Positions 1 to 9,332 of a DNA stretch of 64,000 nucleotides are shown here, piece after piece. Source of the DNA: an uncultured Aquimarina sp. (GTDB lineage: Bacteria; Bacteroidota; Bacteroidia; Flavobacteriales; Flavobacteriaceae); assembly GCA_947496555.1 (NCBI GenBank), contig CANMDH010000007.1, positions 62,001 through 126,000 on the forward strand, given 5' to 3'. Position numbers and translations under genes: made by a program. The first letter of the stretch is position 1, and every line of letters begins with the position of its first letter. The notes under the pieces are model-generated. The model was not told where the DNA came from and did no database searches. It saw only the letters and a program-made list of their open reading frames with translations.

Positions 1-2040
1 ATATTACGTACCGATGGTATTGCCGGACTTTGGGAATATATTAAAGAACAGTTCAATAACCTGAAGGAAATGGTGATGGATGCCATACGGGATATGATCA
101 TTACCAAAGTGGTCGAGGCAGGTATTAAATGGGTATTGGGATTATTAAATCCTGCAGGGGCATTTATCAAGGCTGCTATGTTAATCATCGATATTGTCAA
201 GTTCTTTATTCAAAGAGGAAGCCAAATTATCGAGATGGTACGTGCCTTTATAGAAGGAGTAAAAGCCGTGGCATCTGGTAATGTAAGTGCTATTGCCAGT
301 GCTATAGAAAATGCCTTGAAGAAATCGATTCCTGTGTTGATAGGCTTCTTAGCATCGTTATTAGGAATCACCGGACTAACCCAAAAAGTACAGGAGATTA
401 TTCAAAAAGTTCGTAAAAAGATTGAAGATGCAGTTGTTGGATTGTTGAATGGTATCAAAAGTGCTGCTAAGCGCCTATTTAGAAGAATTACCGGTCGTGG
501 AAGTGCCGAAGAAGGAGAAGGTGGAGAAACTACAGGTGATGAGGAACTAGAAGATTCTGAAGTTGGAAAAACCATCAATTTTACCGCCGATGAAAAACAA
601 CATAGAACCTGGCTACAAGTCGAAGGAAATAATGTAGAGGTGATGGTGGCCAGTACACCAATGTCTGTTGAAGATCGATTAAATGGTTGGGAGAGTAAAG
701 TAAGTACTTTACCAGAAGAAGATAGACAAAGAGCAATTGGTTTAATCGGTACGGCAAGATCACAATATGCCCAAACCAAAACAGAGGGAGAACAAGCAAA
801 TCGAGAGATAATAGAAGCCGAAAGTAGTGCAGATACTCAAGAAATACAACAAGCAGAACAGGCAGATCAGGAGGCAGAAAATGCACAAGAAACCCTGAAA
901 AACACCTTGCAACAGTTGTTTGAAGTATTTGGCGAAGACGAACTTAGCCTAGAAGAGTTTAGAGAACAGTTTGAGGCTCCAGGCAATGAGACACATACGC
1001 TTTTCTTTGAACGACAAGGAGAAGATTATGAGTTAATGATTGCTAGCGAGAAAAAGACGTATCAAAATTTTATTAATGGTATTCAAATAGATACCTCTAG
1101 TCCTGAAAAGGTAAATGCTAAGAATCAGCTTGTAAGTTTGGTGCAGCGCTTGGATGGTTTGATAGATCAGGATGATGAAGGTGTTAAAACTCAAATACGA
1201 GAAATTTTTGATCAAATGCTTGTACATACACGAACACTGTTTAAAGCTCATCAATCATCAGTTCCAGTATTCGAGACAGCTAATGCAGCTGGATTTGGAG
1301 TTTCTATGACCATAGAGTATTTATCTAAAAATGGACCTGATGGAACTAGTCCTACAGGCTCAAATACTAACACTTATGAGTCTTTAAATAAAAGACGTAG
1401 CGGTGGAGGGTCTTATTATGTCAAAGGTCATTTACTTAGTGAAAAATTAGGAGGGCCCGGAATATGGGAGAACCTAACGCCTTTATCTAGAAGCGGAAAT
1501 AGTAATCACGAGTCACAAATTGAGGGACCTATAAAGTCCAGGACAAGGGAAGCTTCAGGCGAAGGACAAGTATTTCATTATAGAGTATTTGCAGTATATG
1601 ATCGTGGTGTCAATGCTGGTCTTCTTTCAGAATTGGCAGGATCTAATGATATTGATAAAGAAGTAAAAAGAGAAGTTGTTCAAGCGGAACAATTTGTCCC
1701 CACAAGATTGACTACTACTGCAACAGAATTGGATCCAATGACTGGAGAAGCGAAGGCTGGAGGAGAAACGCTATCAGCTTCAATATCTAATACTATAGAT
1801 CAATCAAGTGCTGAAGCGTATCAGGTAAGAAATCAAGGTAGACCTGAAATCCCTTTAAAATTAAGCACTGCAGCAGATTCTGATTTGCAGTACTTTTTTA
1901 GCGACAATATTTCAGAAGGTATAATAAATGCGTTTGCTGGTGAGGAAATAAATGACTTTCAATCATTAGCTGCTGCCGTTCCCTTTTTAAGGCTTTCAAG
2001 ATTAATTAGCCTAAATAATGAAGGAATTATAGAATTATAA
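1..2040 (+). CDS. eCIS-associated large effector, C-terminal part, with NucA-type endonuclease-like domain (5' partial)
   Basis: The frame is open from base 1, so the true start lies upstream; the first in-frame ATG is at 70. Numbering from that ATG, residues 1-140 are amphipathic or hydrophobic helices, typical of the middle of large eCIS proteins that often begin with a DUF4157 domain. Two related modules follow at about 168-206 and 306-340 (FTADEKQHRTW...VMVAS and ETHTLFFE...LMIAS), separated by an E/Q-rich coiled coil at 230-290. Residues 400-515 look like a DNA/RNA non-specific endonuclease: KGHLL (catalytic-type His 454), GGPG, NLTPL with the metal-binding-type Asn 468, then NSNHESQIE. 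Inferred role: toxin cargo or spike-loaded nuclease. The first third of the protein is not visible. The nuclease call rests on motif resemblance only. Confidence 0.72.
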   Translation: MLRTDGIAGLWEYIKEQFNNLKEMVMDAIRDMIITKVVEAGIKWVLGLLNPAGAFIKAAMLIIDIVKFFIQRGSQIIEMVRAFIEGVKAVASGNVSAIASAIENALKKSIPVLIGFLASLLGITGLTQKVQEIIQKVRKKIEDAVVGLLNGIKSAAKRLFRRITGRGSAEEGEGGETTGDEELEDSEVGKTINFTADEKQHRTWLQVEGNNVEVMVASTPMSVEDRLNGWESKVSTLPEEDRQRAIGLIGTARSQYAQTKTEGEQANREIIEAESSADTQEIQQAEQADQEAENAQETLKNTLQQLFEVFGEDELSLEEFREQFEAPGNETHTLFFERQGEDYELMIASEKKTYQNFINGIQIDTSSPEKVNAKNQLVSLVQRLDGLIDQDDEGVKTQIREIFDQMLVHTRTLFKAHQSSVPVFETANAAGFGVSMTIEYLSKNGPDGTSPTGSNTNTYESLNKRRSGGGSYYVKGHLLSEKLGGPGIWENLTPLSRSGNSNHESQIEGPIKSRTREASGEGQVFHYRVFAVYDRGVNAGLLSELAGSNDIDKEVKREVVQAEQFVPTRLTTTATELDPMTGEAKAGGETLSASISNTIDQSSAEAYQVRNQGRPEIPLKLSTAADSDLQYFFSDNISEGIINAFAGEEINDFQSLAAAVPFLRLSRLISLNNEGIIEL

Positions 2041-2050
2041 AGAATTAAAA

Positions 2051-2707
2051 ATGAATGTAGAAGAATACAAAAATGAATTTATGCCTTTTTTTAAGGCTAT
2101 ATCAGGTAATAAGATAGTTACTATAACGGAAAGACAACCTCTAAAGAAAATAAGTGAGGATGAATTAGATTCTAGAAAAGACCTTCTTGGTAATGCCATA
2201 AAACCCTTTTATAATTGGAGGAATGGATTTACTGTTTGTTGGAGTCCAAAGAATGATGATAACCCTGATATCTACGGGAGAATAAACATACTGAAATTAG
2301 AAAATCTTTTTGATGATACAATAGTAAAATTAGATCAACCGGATGGGTATACATTTAATGGGAATTCTTCAGAGAAAATACAACTTAAAGGAGTCTTTAG
2401 ACCTTTGGATTACTTTGCCGATGAGGCGTGTGTTGGTTTTTTCAGTGATCATGGGTCATTAGATGAATTATATTACCATGATTTTGGAATTTCCTTTTAT
2501 TCCTTAAAAGTTGATTTTGAAGGGTATTTCAAATTACTAACAAAATCTTATGGTTATGCTTATTGGCCACAAGTCATACTTAATAAAGAATACAATTATG
2601 GTACAGATACAACCGATCGATTTAAAGAAGATATGCCAAACTTATTTCCAGATTTTGACTATGACAAATTTATAGAGTTATACGAATCTGTAAGAATTGA
2701 TAAATAG
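2051..2707 (+). CDS. candidate immunity protein, SUKH (SMI1/KNR4)-like
   Basis: A 218-residue soluble protein starting 10 bp after the nuclease-type effector, with no signal peptide or membrane segment. The pattern FYNWRNGF...CW, then FRPLDYFADEACVGFF, a DELYYHDFG stretch and DFEGYFKLLTKSYGYAYW resembles the later half of SUKH-superfamily proteins, which are frequent immunity proteins against nuclease toxins. Position directly behind a toxin domain supports this. The N-terminal 60 residues are not recognisable. It could instead be a loading adaptor or chaperone for the effector. The SUKH assignment is from remembered pattern, not a search. Confidence 0.5.
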   Translation: MNVEEYKNEFMPFFKAISGNKIVTITERQPLKKISEDELDSRKDLLGNAIKPFYNWRNGFTVCWSPKNDDNPDIYGRINILKLENLFDDTIVKLDQPDGYTFNGNSSEKIQLKGVFRPLDYFADEACVGFFSDHGSLDELYYHDFGISFYSLKVDFEGYFKLLTKSYGYAYWPQVILNKEYNYGTDTTDRFKEDMPNLFPDFDYDKFIELYESVRIDK

Positions 2708-2744
2708 CAACACAAACATACAATAACAAAACACACATAAGGTT

Positions 2745-5700
2745 ATGACAACGACATTAGAGGCAATAACCACCAATTTTAGAAGGTTTACTCAAAACCA
2801 GGTGCTTACCGAGGGACACCTCAATCAAATCGTGGATTATTTTGATGATCAGATACGATTGTCCAGAACATGCCTTAGCGGTGTGGGGATCGTTTGTGGT
2901 TTTGAGGTAAGTTGCGACGAGACTACAAAACATATTACCATTACACAAGGGGTTGGAGTAACCACCGATGGAGATCTCTTTAATATTTACTTACCGGCAG
3001 AGGGAGCAGATTTGCGCATAGATTTTGAATCTATAACCTACAAAGGGTACAAAGCTTATGACAACAGTAGTGTGCAATACGAACCGTTTTTCTATAAAAA
3101 TAATAACCAGATTACGTTAAGAGAGCTTACCGTTGATGATACAGGAACGGGAGTTAAGTCGCTAAGTAATCTAGCTACGCTGAAAGATATGGTAGTCGTA
3201 TTATATCTCGAGACCTTTATAGAGGATACAGACCTTTGTACTACATTAGGTTGTGACAATCAGGGGGAGAATCGCGTAGCCAATCATAAGGTACTATTAG
3301 TAAGTAAAACGGATGCACAACATATTATAGATCAAGATCCTTCAATTCAAAAAACGAATTATAATAAGTTGTACTATGACCTCCCCGAAGTGGTAATGAA
3401 CAGGGTAGTGGCAATTCCTGAGATATTTGATAACTATACCGACGTAAAACGAAGTTTTGCAGATGCTATTTTAAGTAAAGATGTTATTACAAACCTCAGA
3501 GACGGTTTTGATATTATGTTAGGTGAAGAAAACATAAATGTACCTAATTTACTTTTAGAAATACGCGCAAAATTAGATCAGATATTTGATTTTGAAGTGC
3601 CCAATGCGCCAGCAGATGTACAATACCGATATGATTTATTAAAAGACCTTGTAGATACATATAACGAAATTAAACAAGTACTACTACATATCGATGTATC
3701 TGATTGTTGTGCTGGTTATGGCGATTTCCCCAAACACTTAATGATAGGAGAGGTCGAAAAGCAAGGGCAGTGCTACGGGTATAGACATGGTTTTTACAAA
3801 TCACCGATACTGGCAAATAATACCTCTACCGGCTGTGATAGCTGTGCTCCACTAGAATTAGATTATGGCGATGTAGGTGCAGATGAAAGTGATGTACCAG
3901 CATGTGAAGGAAGCGTTGACCCCAATGGCGATCATGAGCATCATATTGCCTTTGTAATCGACGAGTCGGGTTCTTTTAGGCGACAAAAAGATTTTGTAAC
4001 GCAGGCACTTAATGGATACCTAGATTCTGTTAGTAATACGAATACCTATGTATCCCTTATTGGGATGACATACAATGATGCTACTATAAGACAAGATCAT
4101 TTGATCTATAGAAAAGTTACAGATCCTAGCCTGCGGGATTGGATTTCTAAGTTTGCCGATCCGTCATCTCCTAGTTATAATATCGGAGGTGATTTTTGGG
4201 GGACTGGCTATAATGTGGTAATAGATGAAATTCTAAATTCCAGAGTCCCTGATCCAGCCATTGTAATTACTTTGGCAGATGAATTTCCTAATGGTCCCCA
4301 TATGATTTCTGCCGAGCGAGGAACATTTATTAAAAAACGAACAAAATTGTTTAACTACGTCGTAGACTTTAATGGAGATAATATTCTAGCAGGTAATGCT
4401 ATGAACTCTCTGCCACAAGATAATGTGGCAAGTATTGATGGTGTCTCAGATTTGGATACTGCTGATTATTTTTTTACATCTAGCTTTAATGATCTAGAGG
4501 TAAAAATTAAAAACCTAAACGAATCATTAATCAATTCAAATATCCTGTGCCAGCAAACCACAATAGATGAAGAGGACCCTTCACAAGGAGAACTGGAGAT
4601 ATGTTATAGCGCTGATAAAAGCGAACAACGACTTTTTAGTTTGATCCATAGAGCTGCACTACAATTATCTAATTATAATCCAGAGTACAGTTTTGTAAAA
4701 ATAACACCGTCATTAGAGTTGGGAGTACTCAGTAAAAAATCAATTCCATTCTACTATAATGTTGGAGAAAAATTGATCGAATACTGGGATTTTGATAAAA
4801 CGATTATGGGTAGGCAAAGGACCAACTTAAGCTATCACGATAGCTTATTGGCTATAAAGCGACCTCTTGAGTTTTGTATAGATAAAGATTTTTATCGAGT
4901 TGAAGGTCATCTAGGAAAAAATTACCTAGATGTAGTTGAAAGAATTAATATAATTAAAAAGGCAAATAGTTTAGGTTTCAATGTGGTGGCGTTGCCGATA
5001 GAGAGATTTAATACTATTGGAGAGGATTATAAAGAGTATTACTTGAATCAAAATTATGGATTAGAACATAAAGCCGGTGTACCAGAAGGTGGAACACTAG
5101 TGTTATTTTATTTAGAAAACAATGAATTTGAAGGCGAAGGAATTCCAAGACGGGATGAAGTACGTCGTGGGGAAAAAATAGCAGTAAAAAAAGAAACAAA
5201 AGAAGAAATCAGACCAATAGGTGTGTCACTAAGAGCTATTGATGGAGAAACTATTAATCCGGTGATAGCAGATTTCTGTTTGCCTTATTTATGTTGCGAA
5301 GAAAGTGATCTAGATGCTTGTTTGCCCGATGAGATTGTATGTTTTGATGAAAGTACAGAACCAATCCCATTCGAGGTAACTCCTCGCGATGCCGAAGTAA
5401 GAGATGATGTTCCTCTTGGTCTTACGGGAGGAGTAGTTAGTAGAGGAGGTACGTATTTCTTTGACCCAAAACGAGTAAGTCCCGAATTACATGGTATCCA
5501 ACTACGCTTTTTGGTAAATAACCAACGATCACGATTTTCAGTTCGAGTATTCGAAAAAGCAAAATTTGCAGTAAATACATTAGTAGCTTATAATAGTTCC
5601 AGGACTGTTGCAACAGTAACCTATACCATAACAGGGGCAAGTCTTGCCGATGTACATACATATCAATGGGATTTTGGTGATGGGTCAACTTCTAGTCAAG

Positions 5701-5918
5701 CACCTAATCCTGCTGGTCAAGTATCCAAAAATTATAATTTACCAGTTAATGAAGACAATAGAATTGCACCAAAATTATTGGTAGTTGATGGTTTGTGTGA
5801 AGTTGAAGTGCCTATCGATTCAATTCAGTTTACAGATAGTCCTTATTATTACTATTATGATGGCGACAGAAGTGTTGAAGGGGACGACGCATTATCAATG
5901 TCGGTAGGAGATTTATAA
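2745..5918 (+). CDS. eCIS-locus giant protein with inserted vWA domain and PKD domain
   Basis: 1057 residues, no signal peptide. Residues 1-355 form a conserved domain shared with the 1389-residue protein at 10940 (QIRLSR.NLSGVGI.CGFEVS near 35-56, TTDGDLF near 73-79, GYRHGFY near 345). A von Willebrand A domain occupies about 400-597, with the MIDAS-type DESGS at 406-410. The second shared domain resumes at about 615 (CYSADKSEQRLFSL). An Ig-like module (IPFEVTP ... FLVNNQ, about 873-926) precedes a PKD domain at about 940-1030 (WDFGDG at 975). The cytoplasmic origin and eCIS context suggest a structural, fibre or receptor-binding part, or an assembly factor. The exact role is unknown. Confidence 0.6.
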   Translation: MTTTLEAITTNFRRFTQNQVLTEGHLNQIVDYFDDQIRLSRTCLSGVGIVCGFEVSCDETTKHITITQGVGVTTDGDLFNIYLPAEGADLRIDFESITYKGYKAYDNSSVQYEPFFYKNNNQITLRELTVDDTGTGVKSLSNLATLKDMVVVLYLETFIEDTDLCTTLGCDNQGENRVANHKVLLVSKTDAQHIIDQDPSIQKTNYNKLYYDLPEVVMNRVVAIPEIFDNYTDVKRSFADAILSKDVITNLRDGFDIMLGEENINVPNLLLEIRAKLDQIFDFEVPNAPADVQYRYDLLKDLVDTYNEIKQVLLHIDVSDCCAGYGDFPKHLMIGEVEKQGQCYGYRHGFYKSPILANNTSTGCDSCAPLELDYGDVGADESDVPACEGSVDPNGDHEHHIAFVIDESGSFRRQKDFVTQALNGYLDSVSNTNTYVSLIGMTYNDATIRQDHLIYRKVTDPSLRDWISKFADPSSPSYNIGGDFWGTGYNVVIDEILNSRVPDPAIVITLADEFPNGPHMISAERGTFIKKRTKLFNYVVDFNGDNILAGNAMNSLPQDNVASIDGVSDLDTADYFFTSSFNDLEVKIKNLNESLINSNILCQQTTIDEEDPSQGELEICYSADKSEQRLFSLIHRAALQLSNYNPEYSFVKITPSLELGVLSKKSIPFYYNVGEKLIEYWDFDKTIMGRQRTNLSYHDSLLAIKRPLEFCIDKDFYRVEGHLGKNYLDVVERINIIKKANSLGFNVVALPIERFNTIGEDYKEYYLNQNYGLEHKAGVPEGGTLVLFYLENNEFEGEGIPRRDEVRRGEKIAVKKETKEEIRPIGVSLRAIDGETINPVIADFCLPYLCCEESDLDACLPDEIVCFDESTEPIPFEVTPRDAEVRDDVPLGLTGGVVSRGGTYFFDPKRVSPELHGIQLRFLVNNQRSRFSVRVFEKAKFAVNTLVAYNSSRTVATVTYTITGASLADVHTYQWDFGDGSTSSQAPNPAGQVSKNYNLPVNEDNRIAPKLLVVDGLCEVEVPIDSIQFTDSPYYYYYDGDRSVEGDDALSMSVGDL

Positions 5919-5933
5919 AATTTATAAGAAAGA

Positions 5934-6773
5934 ATGAGAATTATTTATAGTTTAAATACATATCCCATTGCTAATAATCGATGGAATATGGGAAATAGGT
6001 TCGACGATACTATCTATATGACTGCAGGGAGTATTCTACATACCCATATGTGGTATAAGGATATAACTTTATATATAGATCCTGTAGGTTATGAATACCT
6101 TTCAGGATTACCCTGTAGAGTGATTAAGGTAGATTTCAACCAAGACTTAGAGCTATGGATGGAACCAAAACTCTATGCCATGGAAAATCAGAGAGAAGCC
6201 TTCGTCCACCTGGACACCGATATTTTTATAAAAAAACCATTCGAATTTGAATTTGAAAAGGTAATTGTCGAAAGAAAAGATATAGGATATTATTGTTATG
6301 AACCTCTAATAAAGTTTTTTGATGATTATTGTAAAGATTTGCCTTTATGGGACCCAACAATTCCTTATGCTTGGAGTTGTGGTGTGATAGGTTTTAAAGA
6401 TTTCGCTTTAAGGGATGAGTTTCTTTCGTTTTATAGAATACTTAAAAAAACACTAAGTGATAATAGAAAGGCCTATGACAAGTTTATTGATGACTATCCC
6501 GGCTATTTAGAAATAGCATTACTGTTAGAACAATATAATCTTACTAGTATGTTGAAAGTAATCGGTATTGATCCAACTATTCTGATACCGGGAGACACTA
6601 TAAAAGAACAGTCAGAATATGCTAATAATTTGGGCTATACACATTTATTGGGAGCATCAAAATATCATCCAAAGAATATAGATAAAATAAAGAAATTGCT
6701 ACATATAAAGTTTCCAGATCAATATAGATCAATTCAAGATAGGTTAGAAACCGCAATTATTGGAAGTTTTTAG
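5934..6773 (+). CDS. putative GT-A-fold glycosyltransferase (DUF6734-like)
   Basis: 279 residues, soluble. The N-terminus (RIIYSLNTYP...) and the FVHLDTDIFIKKPF segment near residues 90-105 give a DxD-type nucleotide-sugar/metal site (DTD) after a predicted beta strand, as in GT-A glycosyltransferases of the Bacteroidota DUF6734 type. It starts 15 bp after the vWA/PKD gene and runs into two related genes, so the three probably form one transcript with the eCIS genes. Substrate and acceptor unknown; it may decorate an eCIS protein or be a delivered effector. The glycosyltransferase call is by motif and neighbour similarity. Confidence 0.55.
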   Translation: MRIIYSLNTYPIANNRWNMGNRFDDTIYMTAGSILHTHMWYKDITLYIDPVGYEYLSGLPCRVIKVDFNQDLELWMEPKLYAMENQREAFVHLDTDIFIKKPFEFEFEKVIVERKDIGYYCYEPLIKFFDDYCKDLPLWDPTIPYAWSCGVIGFKDFALRDEFLSFYRILKKTLSDNRKAYDKFIDDYPGYLEIALLLEQYNLTSMLKVIGIDPTILIPGDTIKEQSEYANNLGYTHLLGASKYHPKNIDKIKKLLHIKFPDQYRSIQDRLETAIIGSF

Positions 6774-6802
6774 CGACAACGAAAAAAAGAATTATAAAAT
6801 AA

Positions 6803-8455
6803 ATGAATAAAATTGTTTACAGCTTCTGGACTGCACCATTACACAAAAGATGGGCCAAGCATAAAAAAAATCATGATTTTGAGGATATTTTACAATCCTC
6901 CCTCAACTGCTTGTATCTATCGGTTTTGTATGCCAAAAAATGGGGATTTGAGGTAGAAATTGTTACCGATCTAGAAAGCGTCAATCATTTTAGAGACCTT
7001 CCCATCGATACTCTTTCTACAGATCTCACATTTTTGGATTATAATCGAACTTGGACAAAAGGTAAAATGTTTGCTATTGCAAAACAAACTAGGCCGTTTG
7101 TGCATATGGACTGGGATGTTATTCTTAGAAAAAAGGAAGTGGTAAATCAAATACGACAATGTGCCTCAGATGTTTTAGTACAAAGTATAGATACCTTAGT
7201 TTTCGAAGATCACTTGGCCAAGAGTAACGAAATTACGTTCGAGGATGTAAAAAATATTAAATGGCTCGTTGATTTTAAGCCACATGCTGTTGAAGAAATT
7301 ATCAGAACCTATGATTCTGTCTGTAATACGGGAATTGTAGGATTTAACGACATGAAGATAAAAGATTCCTACGTGTCTAATTACTTGAAATGCCTCGGGG
7401 TTTCGGATATGGCTACCTGGGTAGACTCTTCAAGAGTTATAGATCAGTATTCTTTGTATTGCTCTGTAAAAGCCAATAGCTCTAGTATTCAGCAAATTTT
7501 ACCTGATAAAAATACCGTACAAGAAACAGCCAATAAGATAGGGTATACTCATTTTTCTTATCTCAGCAAGTATACCAAGGTGGTACAGGATAAAATCGTA
7601 AACAGGATTAACGAAGAATTCCCTCAATACGATTACTTGGTCAATCCAAAATCTTCTGTCCAAAATCCAATTAAGTTAAGCTTGTGTACCGTCGTAATGA
7701 ATCGCTTTGATCATTTGGTAGTTACCTTAGAAAATAATTTAAGAGTTGCCAGACAATTTAATGGACAAGTGGATATTAATGTACTTGATTATAATTCTAC
7801 AGATGGTTTAGAAGACTACTTGTTTAATCAAGATTGGTTTGTTCAAGGTGTTAAGGATGGTTTATTGCATTATTATAAAAACTTCACGGCTGGATATTAT
7901 CACAGAACGCTTCCTAAAAATGCAATTCATAATTTGGCGAAAGGAGAATACTTGATTAATGTAGATGCAGATAATTATGTAGGGCCAAGTTTCTTAACAT
8001 ATTGCATTGCAGTCGCCGAAAATGAAAAGAACTTCTTCCTAAGACCCACCTTACCTAGTGCAAAAGGTAGTCTTGGACGTATTATGGTACATCGAGATGA
8101 CTTTAAGACCCTCGGGGGATATAATCTTAAGATTTCAAATTATGGTTATGAAGACACAGAATTTTCGTTACGATTACGAAAATTAGGAATAAGAAAAATA
8201 AATACCCCTCCTCATCTATGTCAGGATACTATAGACCATGGAGATCATGAAAGAATAGCTAATGAAAAACCTAGAACAAAAGTTCGTTTCGATGATGCAT
8301 TAGAAGATTCTGATTATGAGAATAAAATGATTGATTTTGAGCTATATCCAAATATCAACCAACCGGCAGATATCGAGCTATATAAAATTGATCATACTAA
8401 AAAAAGAAATAAAGTATATGATACCAGTACACATACTCTGGACAGAGCCATTTAA
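6803..8455 (+). CDS. two-domain glycosyltransferase (DUF6734-like N-domain plus GT2 C-domain)
   Basis: 550 residues. The N-terminal half (1-285) matches the flanking genes, with FVHMDWDVILRK as its DxD-like segment (DWD). The C-terminal half begins at about 293 (KLSLCTVVMNRFDHL), a family 2 glycosyltransferase start, followed by DYNSTDG, the DxD motif NVDADNYVGP, and the GGYN...YGYEDTEFSLRL pattern typical of polypeptide GalNAc/galactosyl-type GT2 C-termini. It looks like a fusion of two transferases. It overlaps the next gene by 38 bp, which argues for translational coupling. Acceptor unknown. Confidence 0.7.
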   Translation: MNKIVYSFWTAPLHKRWAKHKKNHDFEDILQSSLNCLYLSVLYAKKWGFEVEIVTDLESVNHFRDLPIDTLSTDLTFLDYNRTWTKGKMFAIAKQTRPFVHMDWDVILRKKEVVNQIRQCASDVLVQSIDTLVFEDHLAKSNEITFEDVKNIKWLVDFKPHAVEEIIRTYDSVCNTGIVGFNDMKIKDSYVSNYLKCLGVSDMATWVDSSRVIDQYSLYCSVKANSSSIQQILPDKNTVQETANKIGYTHFSYLSKYTKVVQDKIVNRINEEFPQYDYLVNPKSSVQNPIKLSLCTVVMNRFDHLVVTLENNLRVARQFNGQVDINVLDYNSTDGLEDYLFNQDWFVQGVKDGLLHYYKNFTAGYYHRTLPKNAIHNLAKGEYLINVDADNYVGPSFLTYCIAVAENEKNFFLRPTLPSAKGSLGRIMVHRDDFKTLGGYNLKISNYGYEDTEFSLRLRKLGIRKINTPPHLCQDTIDHGDHERIANEKPRTKVRFDDALEDSDYENKMIDFELYPNINQPADIELYKIDHTKKRNKVYDTSTHTLDRAI

Positions 8456-9332
8456 GAATAATCACAAAAAAATTGAATCGTGTATTCATATGTTTTTAAG
8501 TGCTACCAAGATCAAAGAGGTCTATGGCGAGGTCCATATTATTACCGATAGATATGGTGAGTATTTGGTAAAACATTTGGGTTTACCCTATGATAAAGTG
8601 CATTTAGGATTGGATCAGGCTACCAGCGATTGTACATTTCCAGATGCCAAGGTCATTGCATATAAGTTGTTATCAGATATTATTCCGGGGTATTTATACT
8701 TTGATTTTGATGTTTTTATTACCAAACCGATCCTAAAAAAGGATATAATTGTGCAATGTGATGAAGGTGCAACACCATATCCATATCGTATTTATCAATA
8801 TCTAATCGATAAAGGCATTAAATTTTGTTTTGATTATGCACTCAAAGACCTTAGGTTCTTTAACATGGGCTTGTTTAGATGTGTGGATAAAAAAATCATT
8901 TACGAGTACTACGAGTCCTATTTTACAACAAAATATCAAAATCAATATGTAAAAATAGATGATGCTTTGATCCCTCAGTACGTTATGTTTTTAGAGCAAA
9001 CCTATATCTACAAAGTGTTGCAAAAAAATGGGTTATTAGATCAGGTGCACGAACATTACCCTAGACATATAAATCAATTTAACGATGTAGAATTACATAT
9101 CGAACTCGATAAGGCTAATGCGATCATGGATGCATATCATAATGCAGATTTAGATTTTGATGGATATTATCATTCGCCATCAGATATTAATCATATCGAT
9201 AGAACGGGATACACACATTTAATGTATTTCAAAACTGAAGAAAAGGTATTGACTGATGTAGTCGAATATGCCTTTAAAAACTATCCAAAAGAGTTTTCAA
9301 AATTAATGGTAAACATGAAGTACCTCTGCTAG
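8418..9332 (+). CDS. putative GT-A-fold glycosyltransferase (DUF6734-like)
   Basis: 304 residues from ATG 8418 (IPVHILWTEPF...). The frame is open upstream, but an earlier start would add about 29 residues lying wholly over the previous gene with no family resemblance. YLYFDFDVFITKP gives the DxD-like motif (DFD). It shares the layout of the genes at 5934 and 6803: a N-terminal strand, a DxD near residue 95, and a C-terminal GYTHLM signature also seen in both neighbours as GYTHLL/GYTHFS. It ends one base before the next start (TAGATG). Third member of the eCIS-embedded transferase group; substrate unknown. Confidence 0.55.
   Translation: MIPVHILWTEPFKNNHKKIESCIHMFLSATKIKEVYGEVHIITDRYGEYLVKHLGLPYDKVHLGLDQATSDCTFPDAKVIAYKLLSDIIPGYLYFDFDVFITKPILKKDIIVQCDEGATPYPYRIYQYLIDKGIKFCFDYALKDLRFFNMGLFRCVDKKIIYEYYESYFTTKYQNQYVKIDDALIPQYVMFLEQTYIYKVLQKNGLLDQVHEHYPRHINQFNDVELHIELDKANAIMDAYHNADLDFDGYYHSPSDINHIDRTGYTHLMYFKTEEKVLTDVVEYAFKNYPKEFSKLMVNMKYLC

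Noticed and set aside
402-779. Minus-strand ORF under the eCIS effector
   Set aside because: Serine-rich shadow of the plus-strand coding frame with no recognisable domain; similar antisense frames under der, alaS, E1 and others were dropped for the same reason.
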